Assembly (NCBI GenBank): GCA_036274635.1
Contig: DASUFI010000091.1
Coordinates: 1 to 7,156, forward strand
Direction: 5' to 3'
Length of the DNA: 7,156 nt
Source: DASUFI01 sp036274635
Lineage (GTDB): Bacteria > Planctomycetota > B15-G4
Shown one piece after another: positions 1 to 5,944 of this stretch (the stretch's first letter is position 1; each line of letters opens with the position of its first letter). Below the pieces are notes generated by a model. It did not search any database and was not told the origin of the DNA. It was given only the letters and a program-made list of their open reading frames with translations. Both the position numbers and the translations under genes were made by a program.

Positions 1-1
1 G

Positions 2-52
2 GTGCAGGCGGACAGCCAGCTTGCCTGGAGCAGCCCGTTCTTCGTGCGCTGA
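2..52 (+). CDS. 3' end of an upstream gene (C-terminal 16 residues)
   Basis: Frame 2 reads VQADSQLAWSSPFFVR and then TGA at 50-52. The gene begins outside the window. Codons are GC-rich and the peptide ends in an AWSSP-type motif. From memory, similar endings (a DG-x-AWSSPIWV-like final strand) occur at the C-terminus of DUF3604 and related PHP-type metallohydrolase proteins, but 16 residues cannot prove a family. The stop lies 37 bases before the ATG of the SprT-like gene, on the same strand, so the two could be co-transcribed. The alternative is that this is a chance open stretch. The lack of any other plausible function for bases 1-52 and the sensible peptide favour a real gene end. Confidence 0.5.
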   Translation: MQADSQLAWSSPFFVR

Positions 53-89
53 GCTTGACCACGCGCCGCGCGGCCCGCAGACTCGCGGC

Positions 90-497
90 ATGAGCGCGCA
101 CGCGGAACTCGCCGATCGCGCCCGGCCGGTGCTCGGGCGCCTGGCCGAGCTGTACGGCGAGCCGCGCGTGCTGGCCATCGAGCTGCGCGCCAGCTCGCGC
201 CTGCGCGCCAGCCTGGCGCGCGCCTACCTGGTCGAGGGCCGCATCACCGTGGCGGTGCAGCTGCTCGCGAGCCGGCACCTCGAGGAGGTGCTGGTGCACG
301 AGGTGGCGCACCTCGTCTGCTTCTGGCGCCACGGCCGCGTGCGGCCGCACGGGCGCGAGTGGCGCGCGCTCATGCAGGAGGCCGGGCACCGCGGGCGCGT
401 GCGGCTCGATCCGCTCGACGTGCGCCTGCCCCCGCGCCGCCGCCGTCGCCGCAGCCCCCGGATGCGCGTGGCCGCCTTCCTCCGCGGCCTGCTGTGA
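90..497 (+). CDS. SprT-like zinc metalloprotease domain protein (short form)
   Basis: Predicted 135-residue cytoplasmic protein of the SprT/Spartan-like zincin family. The zinc site is clear: HEVAH at residues 70-74 (two His ligands and the catalytic Glu71), followed by HGREW at 87-91, whose His87 is the expected third ligand. This HExxH...HGxxW pattern is diagnostic of SprT-like domains. In eukaryotic Spartan the domain cleaves DNA-protein crosslinks; the role of short bacterial versions is mostly unknown. There is no C-terminal Cys zinc ribbon as found in longer SprT proteins. Instead the protein ends in a strongly basic tail (residues 116-126, Arg-rich) that could contact nucleic acid, which is inference. 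ATG at 90 is preferred; an in-frame TTG at 21 would overlap the preceding gene and add a low-complexity N-terminus. No Shine-Dalgarno is obvious. The stop overlaps the cutA start by 4 bases. Confidence 0.85.
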   Translation: MSAHAELADRARPVLGRLAELYGEPRVLAIELRASSRLRASLARAYLVEGRITVAVQLLASRHLEEVLVHEVAHLVCFWRHGRVRPHGREWRALMQEAGHRGRVRLDPLDVRLPPRRRRRRSPRMRVAAFLRGLL

Positions 498-826
498 CGC
501 CGGGCGCCGAGCTGGTCACGGTCTACGTCACCTGCGCCTCGCCCTCGGAGGCCGCCGCGCTCGGCCGCACCCTCGTCGAGGAGCGCCTGGCGGCCTGCGC
601 CAACGTGCTGCCGGGCGTCACGTCGATCTACCAGTGGCAAGGCGCAGTGCAGCAGGACGCGGAGACGGCGCTGCTGCTCAAGACCCGCGCCAGCCTCTTT
701 CGAGCCGTGGAGCGGCGCCTGAGGGAGCAGCACGGCTACGAGGTGCCTTGCATCGTGGCCTGGCCGCTGGAGGCGGTTTCCGAGCCCTACGCCCGCTGGG
801 TCCGCGAGCAGACTCGCGACGCCTGA
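494..826 (+). CDS. cutA: CutA1 family divalent-ion tolerance protein
   Basis: Predicted 110-residue protein spanning the complete CutA1 fold, close to the usual 100-115 residues. Recognisable family blocks are VTVYVTCASPSEA near the N-terminus (9-20), an RLAACANVLPG segment (31-41), SIYQWQG (44-50), the AETALLLKT strand (56-64), and HGYEVPCI (80-87), equivalent to the HPYE-x-P block. CutA proteins form very stable trimers related to PII signalling proteins. E. coli cutA was linked to copper tolerance, but the cellular function remains unsettled. GTG at 494 is chosen because it begins the conserved fold and overlaps the upstream TGA (GTGA), suggesting translational coupling. No Shine-Dalgarno is visible, which fits coupling. 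The frame is open further upstream to 359, but that extension is Arg/Pro/Ala-rich out-of-frame reading of the SprT-like gene. Confidence 0.93.
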   Translation: MTPGAELVTVYVTCASPSEAAALGRTLVEERLAACANVLPGVTSIYQWQGAVQQDAETALLLKTRASLFRAVERRLREQHGYEVPCIVAWPLEAVSEPYARWVREQTRDA

Positions 827-863
827 CGCGTGCGCGCCGCTCGATGTGTCGCGCCCGGTCCGC

Positions 864-883
864 GGCCGGGGCTTGACCCGGCC
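864..883 (+). terminator. GC-rich hairpin after cutA, candidate terminator
   Basis: A perfect 7-base inverted repeat, GGCCGGG (864-870) and CCCGGCC (877-883), encloses a 6-base loop. It begins 38 bases past the cutA stop. No T-tract follows, so it is not a classical intrinsic terminator. Hairpins without U-tracts are proposed to work in some high-GC bacteria. The loop and 3' arm also carry TTGACC, a possible -35 box, so this stretch may serve as promoter DNA instead. Confidence 0.3.
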
Positions 884-902
884 CGGCCCACATCGGCATA
901 CC
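873..902 (+). promoter_or_regulatory. Possible sigma-70-like promoter of the ABC operon
   Basis: TTGACC (873-878, five of six matches to TTGACA) is followed after 18 bases by CATACC (897-902), which matches the -10 consensus only at its central ATA. This is the most AT-containing patch of the 247-base gap between cutA and the ABC ATPase gene. It would place the transcript start near 908-910 and give a leader of about 165 bases. The -10 match is weak, and the assignment rests on position and the good -35. Confidence 0.35.
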
Positions 903-915
903 CCCCTGCGTAGAC

Positions 916-936
916 GCCCGCCCCGCGGTGGCGGGC
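916..936 (+). repeat. Inverted repeat in the ABC operon leader
   Basis: GCCCGCC (916-922) is the exact reverse complement of GGCGGGC (930-936), with a 7-base loop. It abuts and shares two bases with the palindrome at 935-952. In RNA it would be a stable hairpin just after the candidate transcript start. Chance occurrence is possible at this GC content. Confidence 0.45.
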
Positions 937-952
937 CGGCACCGGTGCCGGC
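935..952. repeat. Perfect 18-base palindrome, possible operator
   Basis: GCCGGCACCGGTGCCGGC reads the same on both strands, with no spacer. It lies 122 bases before the ATPase start and about 33 bases after the candidate -10 box. Perfect dyads of this length are typical of dimeric repressor sites, but nothing in the window encodes a regulator that could bind it. Strong GC bias raises the chance expectation, so the operator role is a guess. Confidence 0.4.
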
Positions 953-964
953 AGCCGCAGTGGG

Positions 965-1033
965 GGGCGTCGGCCGAGGCTGACCACACGCACCGCCGTA
1001 GCCGGCTCGCCGGTTTCGCGGGGCCGGACGCCC
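965..1033 (+). ncRNA. Candidate long-range helix in the 5' leader of the ABC operon
   Basis: GGGCGTCGGCC (965-975) can pair with GGCCGGACGCCC (1022-1033) to make an 11-base-pair helix with one bulged base (G1026). The helix encloses 46 bases, which contain a smaller hairpin CCGG-CTCG-CCGG (1002-1013) and an alternative GGCT/AGCC pairing (978-981 with 1000-1003). The element ends 40 bases before the ATPase ATG. I could not match it to a known riboswitch class: there is no B12 box and no c-di-GMP GEMM core. It may be a leader structure or a by-product of high GC. Confidence 0.25.
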
Positions 1034-1073
1034 GGGCCAGCCCGCAGGACTCGTTGGGAGCAGTTGCCAGTCC

Positions 1074-2039
1074 ATGACCGCCAGCATCGAGATCCAGGGG
1101 CTGACCAAGCGCTTCGGCCCGTTCACGGCCGTCGACAACGTGTCCTTCCGCGTGGAGAGCGGCGAGGTGCTGGGCTTCCTCGGGCCCAACGGCGCGGGCA
1201 AGTCCACCACGATGAAGATGATCACCGGCTTCCTCACGCCCTCGGCCGGCAAGGTCAGCGTGTGCGGGAACGACGTCGAGCAGCAGCCGCGCGCGGCGAA
1301 GCGGCTCATCGGCTACCTGCCCGAGGGGGCGCCGGCGTATCCGGACATGACGCCCGACGGCTTCCTGTCCTTCGTCGCCGGCATCCGCGGCTTCCGCGGC
1401 GCGGACGTCCGGCAGCGCGTGCAGCGCGCGGGGGAGATGGCCGACCTGCGCGGCGTCATGCACCAGCGCATCGAGACGCTGTCGAAGGGCTACAAGCGCC
1501 GCGTGGGCCTGGCGCAGGCCATCCTGCACGATCCGCCCGTGCTCATCATGGACGAGCCGACCGACGGCCTCGATCCCAACCAGAAGCACGAGGTGCGCCA
1601 GCTCATCCGCAACATGGCCAGGGACAAGGTCATCGTGCTGTCCACGCACATCCTCGAGGAGGTGCAGGCGGTGTGCACGCGCGCGATCATCATCGCCGCG
1701 GGGCGCGTGCTCCTGGACGGCACGCCGGCCGAGCTCGAGGCGCGCAGCCCGCTGCACAACGCGGTGTCGGTGGAGCTGGCCGTCGGGAGCGCGCCGCGCG
1801 CGCGCGAGGAGCTGGCCGCGCTCCCGGGCGTGCAGCGCGTGGACGTGCTCGAGGGCCAGGACGGCCTGCTGCGCCTGCGCGTCGTGCCCGCGCGCGGCAC
1901 CAACCTCACGGTGGAGATCGCGCGCCTGGCGCAGGGCCAGGGCTGGCAGGTGCAGGGCCTGACGCTGGAGCGCGGGCGGCTGGAGGAGGTGTTCAGGCAG
2001 GTGACCACCGCCGTCGCGGTGGGGGAGGCTGCGCCATGA
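1074..2039 (+). CDS. ABC transporter ATP-binding protein, GldA-like
   Basis: Predicted 321-residue ATPase that would energise the permease encoded next. All nucleotide-binding motifs are present: Walker A GPNGAGKST (37-45), signature LSKGYKRR (136-143), Walker B VLIMDEP (156-162, Asp160/Glu161), D-loop GLDP (165-168) and switch His192 in STH. The signature departs from LSGGQ, and the Q-loop position reads GYLPE without Gln; both are usual in the GldA/DrrA-like branch of ABC-2 ATPases. Residues from about 225 to the end form an accessory C-terminal domain ending in LEEVFRQVT, common in this branch. ATG at 1074 opens directly into the conserved N-terminal strand (IEIQGLTKRFG). GGGAG at 1056-1060 is a rather distant ribosome site (13-base spacing). 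The stop overlaps the permease start (ATGA). In Bacteroidota the homologue is a gliding motility component, but that role should not be assumed here. Confidence 0.93.
   Translation: MTASIEIQGLTKRFGPFTAVDNVSFRVESGEVLGFLGPNGAGKSTTMKMITGFLTPSAGKVSVCGNDVEQQPRAAKRLIGYLPEGAPAYPDMTPDGFLSFVAGIRGFRGADVRQRVQRAGEMADLRGVMHQRIETLSKGYKRRVGLAQAILHDPPVLIMDEPTDGLDPNQKHEVRQLIRNMARDKVIVLSTHILEEVQAVCTRAIIIAAGRVLLDGTPAELEARSPLHNAVSVELAVGSAPRAREELAALPGVQRVDVLEGQDGLLRLRVVPARGTNLTVEIARLAQGQGWQVQGLTLERGRLEEVFRQVTTAVAVGEAAP
2021..2028 (+). promoter_or_regulatory. Strong ribosome binding site fixing the permease start
   Basis: GGGGGAGG lies inside the end of the ATPase gene, 7 bases before ATG 2036. The permease frame is open far upstream through the ATPase gene, so frame openness cannot decide the start. 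This site, the ATGA overlap and the conserved N-terminal LRRELAGYF block do. Confidence 0.65.
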
Positions 2040-2770
2040 GCAACGTCTGGTGCATCCTGCGCCGCGAGCTCGCGGGCTACTTCGCCACGCCGGTGGCTTA
2101 CGTGTTCCTGGTCATCTTCCTCGTGCTGGCCGGCGTGCTCACCTTCCAGCTCGGCGGCCTGCTCGACACGAACCAGGCCGACCTGCAGCCCTTCTTCGCC
2201 TTCCACCCGTGGCTGTACATGTTCCTCGTGCCGGCCATCTCCATGCGGCTGTGGGCCGAGGAGCGCAAGCAGGGCACGATCGAGGTGCTGCTCACGCTGC
2301 CGCTCTCCATGGGCGAGGCGGTGCTGGGCAAGTTCCTGGCGGCCTGGGTCTTCACCGGCATCGCGCTGGCGCTCACCGTGCCGCTGTGGATCACGGTCGC
2401 CTGGCTGGGCCACCCGGACAACGGCGTCATCCTGGCCAGCTACGTGGGCAGCCTGCTCATGGCGGGCGGCTACCTCGCGGTGGGCGCGTGCTTCTCCGCG
2501 CTGACGCGCAACCAGGTCATCGCCTTCGTGCTCACGGTCATGGTGTGCTTCCTGTTCGTGCTGGCCGGCATGCCGCCGGTGCTGGGCGCCTTCAAGGGCT
2601 GGGCGCCGCAGGGGCTGGTGCAGGCCATCGCCTCGATCAGCTTCCTCACGCACTTCGACGCGATCACCAAGGGCATCATCGACCTGCGCGACCTGGTGTT
2701 CTTCCTGTCCATGATCGCCTTCTGGCTGCTCGCGAACGCGATCGTCATCGACCTGCGCAAGGCGGAGTGA
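2036..2770 (+). CDS. ABC-2 type permease, GldF-like
   Basis: Predicted 244-residue inner-membrane protein with six hydrophobic segments at about residues 18-40, 57-73, 99-123, 131-153, 160-180 and 219-238. This matches the ABC-2/GldF permease size and topology. The N-terminus LRRELAGYFATPVAYVF (8-24) is the amphipathic entry block typical of GldF-like permeases. WAEERKQGTIEVLLTLPLS (73-91) is the conserved cytoplasmic coupling segment between TM2 and TM3 that contacts the ATPase. It would form the membrane channel of the complex with the GldA-like ATPase, probably as a dimer. The substrate is unknown. The gene is coupled on both sides: ATGA with the ATPase gene and TGATG with the GldG-like gene. 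Confidence 0.93.
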   Translation: MSNVWCILRRELAGYFATPVAYVFLVIFLVLAGVLTFQLGGLLDTNQADLQPFFAFHPWLYMFLVPAISMRLWAEERKQGTIEVLLTLPLSMGEAVLGKFLAAWVFTGIALALTVPLWITVAWLGHPDNGVILASYVGSLLMAGGYLAVGACFSALTRNQVIAFVLTVMVCFLFVLAGMPPVLGAFKGWAPQGLVQAIASISFLTHFDAITKGIIDLRDLVFFLSMIAFWLLANAIVIDLRKAE

Positions 2771-4683
2771 TGTCCAAGACCCTGCTGACCACCACCGGCC
2801 TCGTCGCGGGCCTGGCCGCCTTCCTCGCGGTCAACCTGCTGGCCGACCGCACGCTGACCAGCGCGCGCGCCGACCTCACCGAGAACCACCTGTACACGGT
2901 GTCCGACGGCGCCAAGCGCGTCATGGCCGGGCTGAGCGAGCCGGTCACGCTGCGGTACTACTACTCCGAGGCCGTGGCCAACGACATCCCCAGCATCCGC
3001 GCCTACGCGCAGCGCGTGCGCGGGCTGCTGGAGGAGTTCGCGGCCAGCTCGGGCGGCAAGGTGACGCTCGAGATCATCGACCCCGAGCCCTTCACCGACA
3101 CCGAGGACGCGGCCGTCGCGGCCGGCATCGCCGGCCAGCGGGTCAACGACGCGGGCGACCTGCTCTACTTCGGCCTGCAGGCCACCGGCTCCACCGACCA
3201 GCACGAGGAGATCGCCTTCCTCGACCCGCGCCGCGAGCAGTCGCTGGAGTACGACGTCACGCGCATCATCTCGCGCCTCGGCCATCCCGACCGCAAGGTG
3301 CTCACGGTGGTGTCCGCGCTGCCGCTGGCCGGCCGCCAGGCCAACCCCTTCGAGAGCGGCGAGGAGTCCTACTACCTCTACGACGAGATGCAGCAGGAGT
3401 ACGACGTGCACCTCGTGCAGCCCGGCGCCACCGAGCTGCCCAAGGACACCGAGCTGCTGGTCGTGGCGCATCCCAAGGGCATCTCGGACGAGATGCTCTA
3501 CGCCGTGGACCAGTTCGTGCTGAAGGGCGGCCACGCGCTCTTCTTCGTGGACCCCTTCTGCGAGACCGACCGCCCGCCGTCCGATCCCAACGACCCGATG
3601 TCGCAGTACACGGCCGACCGCTCCAGCAACCTGGCGCGCCTCTTCGATGCCTGGGGCCTGGAGATGAAGGCGGGCGTCTTCGCCGCCGACCGCACCACGG
3701 GGATCGAGCAGCCCGCGGGCGAGCGCAAGCAGCTCATCACCTACGTCTGGTACGAGGAGCTCAAGCCGGAGAACTTCAACTCCGAGGACGTCGTCACCGC
3801 CGGCGTCCAGTCCATCCTGCTCAGCACGCCGGGCATCCTGTCGCTCAAGGACGGCGCCACGATCCAGCTGGACCCGCTGGTCCAGACCTCGCCCGACGCG
3901 CAGGAGCTGCAGACCAGCTCGCTGCAGTTCATGCCGGACCCCGCCAAGATGCTGGCCGACTTCGTGCCCGCGGGGAAGCCCTTCACGATCGCGGCGCGCG
4001 TGCACGGCACGGTGAAGACCGGCTTCCCCGAGGGCCGGCCCGCGCCGGCGAAGAAGCAGCCCGGCGAGGACGCGGACGCGCCGCCCGCCGCCACGCCCGA
4101 CCCGGACTTCGTGGCGGAGAGCAAGGAGCCCATCAACGTGGTCGTGGTGGCCGACGCGGACCTGCTGCACGACATGTTCTGGGTGCGCAAGCAGCGCCTC
4201 TTCGGCAACTCGGGCCCTGAGATGGTGGCGGTGCACCACGGCAACGGCGACTTCGTCCTCGCCGCGCTGGACAACCTGTCCGGCAGCAACGACCTCATCT
4301 CGGTGCGGCCCCGCGCGTCCTTCGACCGGCCCTTCGAGCGCATCGACGCCATCCAGAAGGACGCCCAGCAGAAGTTCGCCGCCAACGAGCAGGCGCTGCA
4401 GGCGCAGCTGCACGACCTGGAGCAGAAGCTCAACGACCTGCAGGGCGCCAAGCAGGGCGGCGACGAGCTGATCCTGTCGCCCGAGCAGCGCGCGGAGATC
4501 GACCAGTTCGAGCAGCAGCGCCTGCAGACGCGCAAGGCGCTGCGGGACGTGCAGTTCGACCTGCGCCGCGACATCGACCACCTGGAGACGGTGATCAAGA
4601 TCGTGAACATCGGGCTGGTGCCGGCGCTGCTGTGCGTCGCGGCGCTCGCCCTGCTGGGCTGGCGCCGCCAGCGGAGGGCCTGA
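2770..4683 (+). CDS. GldG-like ABC transporter auxiliary protein, membrane anchored at both ends
   Basis: Predicted 637-residue protein of the GldG / ABC-transporter auxiliary (PF09822-type) family. An N-terminal hydrophobic anchor (about 5-25) precedes the block DLTENHLYTVSDGAKRVMAGL (35-55), which is characteristic of GldG-like proteins, and LEYDVTRIISRL (159-170) follows. The large middle part should be extracytoplasmic. A Pro/Ala/Lys-rich linker lies at about 418-445. Residues 528-610 are Gln/Glu/Leu-rich and likely coiled coil. A second TM (612-632) and a basic RRQRRA tail end the protein. With both termini cytoplasmic, the bulk would sit outside the inner membrane, tethered to the permease; this topology is inferred. 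ATG at 2770 is set by the TGATG overlap and an AAGG at 2759-2762. The open frame continues upstream through the permease gene, but that is out-of-frame shadow. The molecular function of the family is not established. Confidence 0.9.
   Translation: MSKTLLTTTGLVAGLAAFLAVNLLADRTLTSARADLTENHLYTVSDGAKRVMAGLSEPVTLRYYYSEAVANDIPSIRAYAQRVRGLLEEFAASSGGKVTLEIIDPEPFTDTEDAAVAAGIAGQRVNDAGDLLYFGLQATGSTDQHEEIAFLDPRREQSLEYDVTRIISRLGHPDRKVLTVVSALPLAGRQANPFESGEESYYLYDEMQQEYDVHLVQPGATELPKDTELLVVAHPKGISDEMLYAVDQFVLKGGHALFFVDPFCETDRPPSDPNDPMSQYTADRSSNLARLFDAWGLEMKAGVFAADRTTGIEQPAGERKQLITYVWYEELKPENFNSEDVVTAGVQSILLSTPGILSLKDGATIQLDPLVQTSPDAQELQTSSLQFMPDPAKMLADFVPAGKPFTIAARVHGTVKTGFPEGRPAPAKKQPGEDADAPPAATPDPDFVAESKEPINVVVVADADLLHDMFWVRKQRLFGNSGPEMVAVHHGNGDFVLAALDNLSGSNDLISVRPRASFDRPFERIDAIQKDAQQKFAANEQALQAQLHDLEQKLNDLQGAKQGGDELILSPEQRAEIDQFEQQRLQTRKALRDVQFDLRRDIDHLETVIKIVNIGLVPALLCVAALALLGWRRQRRA
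4673..4678 (+). promoter_or_regulatory. Ribosome binding site supporting a GTG start
   Basis: GGAGGG ends 6 bases before GTG 4685, inside the last codons of the GldG-like gene. It supports the GTG as start of the DUF4340 gene, which would otherwise begin one base after the preceding TGA with no ATG at hand. Confidence 0.65.
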
Positions 4684-4684
4684 G

Positions 4685-5944
4685 GTGAGCAGCCGCACCG
4701 TCGTCGCGCTCGTGCTGGTGGCCGTGCTGGGCGGCGTGGCCGCCTGGCTCGCCGGGGGCAGCCGCGCGACGCCCGACGCCGCCACGGGCGTGGATGCGCC
4801 ACTGATCGCCGGCCTGTCCGAGCGCGTCAACGACGTGGCCTCGATCTCGGTGCTCGCCAAGGACGAGCACTTCACCGTGCGCAAGGACGGTGGCACCTGG
4901 AAGGTCGTCGAGCACGGCAACTACCCGGCCAACTTCGAGCTGGTCAAGAAGACGCTGATGGGCCTGGTCGCCATGAAGACCCTCGAAGCCAAGACCGGCA
5001 ACCCGGACCTGTACAAGAAGATCGGCGTCGAGGATCCCGAGCAGCCCGGCGCCGACTCGGCGCTGGTGACGCTGCTGGACGCCAACGGCCAGGCCATGGG
5101 CGCGGTGATCCTCGGCCACAACGGCACGCTGCCGAACACGCTGTACGCGCGCCGCCCCTCCGAGTCCCAGAGCTGGCTCGTGCACGGCGACCTCTTCCTC
5201 GAGAAGCGCTCGTCGCAGTGGATCGACAAGGAGGGCTGGAAGCTGCCGGCCGACCGGGTCAAGTCCGTGACCACCGACCACGCCGACGGCGAGACGCTGC
5301 ACTCGGCGCGCGACGCCGAGACCGACGCGGCGATCACCGTGCGTGACGTGCCCGAGGGCATGCAGCCCAAGTCCACCTCGGTCGGGCGCATGCAGCAGTC
5401 GGCGCTCGACCCGCTGCCCTTCGACGATGTCGCTCCCGCCGCAAGCTTCACGCTCCCCGCCAACGACCGCTGCACGACCACCTTCGACACCTTCGACGGC
5501 CTGCACGTCGTCGTGACCAGCGCCGTCGAGGACATGGCCTCGGCGCCCGTGCCCGAGGGCGGCGAGACGCCCAAGCCGCGCATCTGGGCCACGGTCGAGG
5601 TGACCGCCGCCGCCGACGCGAGCGACGCGGTGAAGGCCGAGGCCGAGAAGGCCGCCGCGGAGCTGTCGCCCTGGGTCTTCGCGCTGCAGGAGTGGCGCGC
5701 GGGCGGCCTGCGCCGGCGCATGAACGAGCTGGTGCAGCCCATCCCGCCGCCCAAGGCCGACGAGACCCCCGCGGCGCCCACGGAGGGCGCAGCGCCGGCC
5801 GCGCCGGAGCCAGGATCGACCGCCGATCAGCCGCCGGCCGAGCCGCCGCCGGCCGATCAGCCACCCGCCGAGACGCCGCCCGCCGAGACGCCGCCCGCGA
5901 CCGAGCCGCCCGCGACCGAGCCGCCCAAGGGCGACGGAAACTAG
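4685..5944 (+). CDS. DUF4340 domain protein with proline-rich repeat tail
   Basis: Predicted 419-residue protein. An uncleaved signal-anchor (about 5-23, Val/Leu/Ala-rich, no lipobox Cys) is followed by an extracytoplasmic DUF4340-like region. Typical traits are a short conserved strand pair FTVRKDGGTWKVVEH (63-77), an LYKKIGVEDPE block (109-119), a beta strand with GHNG (144-147), and LYARRPSESQSWLVHGDL (153-170). It follows the GldG-like gene by one base, and GldG-like plus DUF4340 is a common genomic pairing, so it is likely the fourth subunit of the ABC assembly. Residues 353-419 are a low-complexity tail rich in Pro, Ala and Glu that contains seven pentapeptide units (380-414). Pro-rich tails of this kind may span the periplasm or contact peptidoglycan, which is inference. 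The function of DUF4340 is unknown. The TAG stop shares a palindromic CTAG with the opposing gene. Confidence 0.88.
   Translation: MSSRTVVALVLVAVLGGVAAWLAGGSRATPDAATGVDAPLIAGLSERVNDVASISVLAKDEHFTVRKDGGTWKVVEHGNYPANFELVKKTLMGLVAMKTLEAKTGNPDLYKKIGVEDPEQPGADSALVTLLDANGQAMGAVILGHNGTLPNTLYARRPSESQSWLVHGDLFLEKRSSQWIDKEGWKLPADRVKSVTTDHADGETLHSARDAETDAAITVRDVPEGMQPKSTSVGRMQQSALDPLPFDDVAPAASFTLPANDRCTTTFDTFDGLHVVVTSAVEDMASAPVPEGGETPKPRIWATVEVTAAADASDAVKAEAEKAAAELSPWVFALQEWRAGGLRRRMNELVQPIPPPKADETPAAPTEGAAPAAPEPGSTADQPPAEPPPADQPPAETPPAETPPATEPPATEPPKGDGN
5822..5926 (+). repeat. Seven in-frame 15-base tandem units (pentapeptide repeat)
   Basis: The 105 bases encode ADQPP, AEPPP, ADQPP, AETPP, AETPP, ATEPP, ATEPP in consecutive 15-base units. 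Units 4 and 5 (5867-5881, 5882-5896) are identical at DNA level, as are units 6 and 7 (5897-5911, 5912-5926). The pattern suggests recent expansion by slipped replication and predicts length variation among strains. Confidence 0.9.
5941..5944. other. Palindromic CTAG providing stop codons for two convergent genes
   Basis: TAG at 5942-5944 ends the plus-strand DUF4340 gene. The reverse complement of 5941-5943 is also TAG and ends the minus-strand acyltransferase gene. The two operons therefore meet with no intergenic space and no room for a conventional terminator between them. Confidence 0.9.

Noticed and set aside
359..493. Apparent 45-residue N-terminal extension of CutA
   Set aside because: It is Arg/Pro/Ala-rich and read out of frame within the SprT-like gene. 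CutA proteins normally begin about where GTG 494 lies.
965..1033. Known riboswitch (cobalamin, c-di-GMP GEMM) in the ABC operon leader
   Set aside because: No conserved core of either class is visible; only generic helices can be drawn.
224..1757. Two long minus-strand open frames over cutA and the ATPase gene (224-1309, 678-1757)
   Set aside because: No domain motif, extreme Arg/His/Ala content, and complete overlap with recognised plus-strand genes.
1064..2035. Apparent fusion: permease frame open through the whole ATPase gene from 1064
   Set aside because: The upstream part is out-of-frame Arg/Ala/Gly-rich translation of the ATPase gene. The permease start at 2036 has a strong ribosome site and the expected N-terminal block.
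2050..2769. Apparent 240-residue N-terminal extension of the GldG-like protein
   Set aside because: It is a shadow of the permease gene in another frame. The family start (anchor plus DLTENHLYTVS block) begins at 2770.
1074..4683. Naming the operon gldA-gldF-gldG and calling it a gliding motility system
   Set aside because: Homologues are widespread in bacteria that do not glide, and no other gliding component is visible. Only family likeness is supported.
2470..4920. 816-residue open frame on the minus strand opposite the GldG-like gene
   Set aside because: Its product is Val/Leu/Gly/Arg/His-rich low complexity with no motif. It mirrors the codon bias of the real plus-strand gene, as expected at this GC content.
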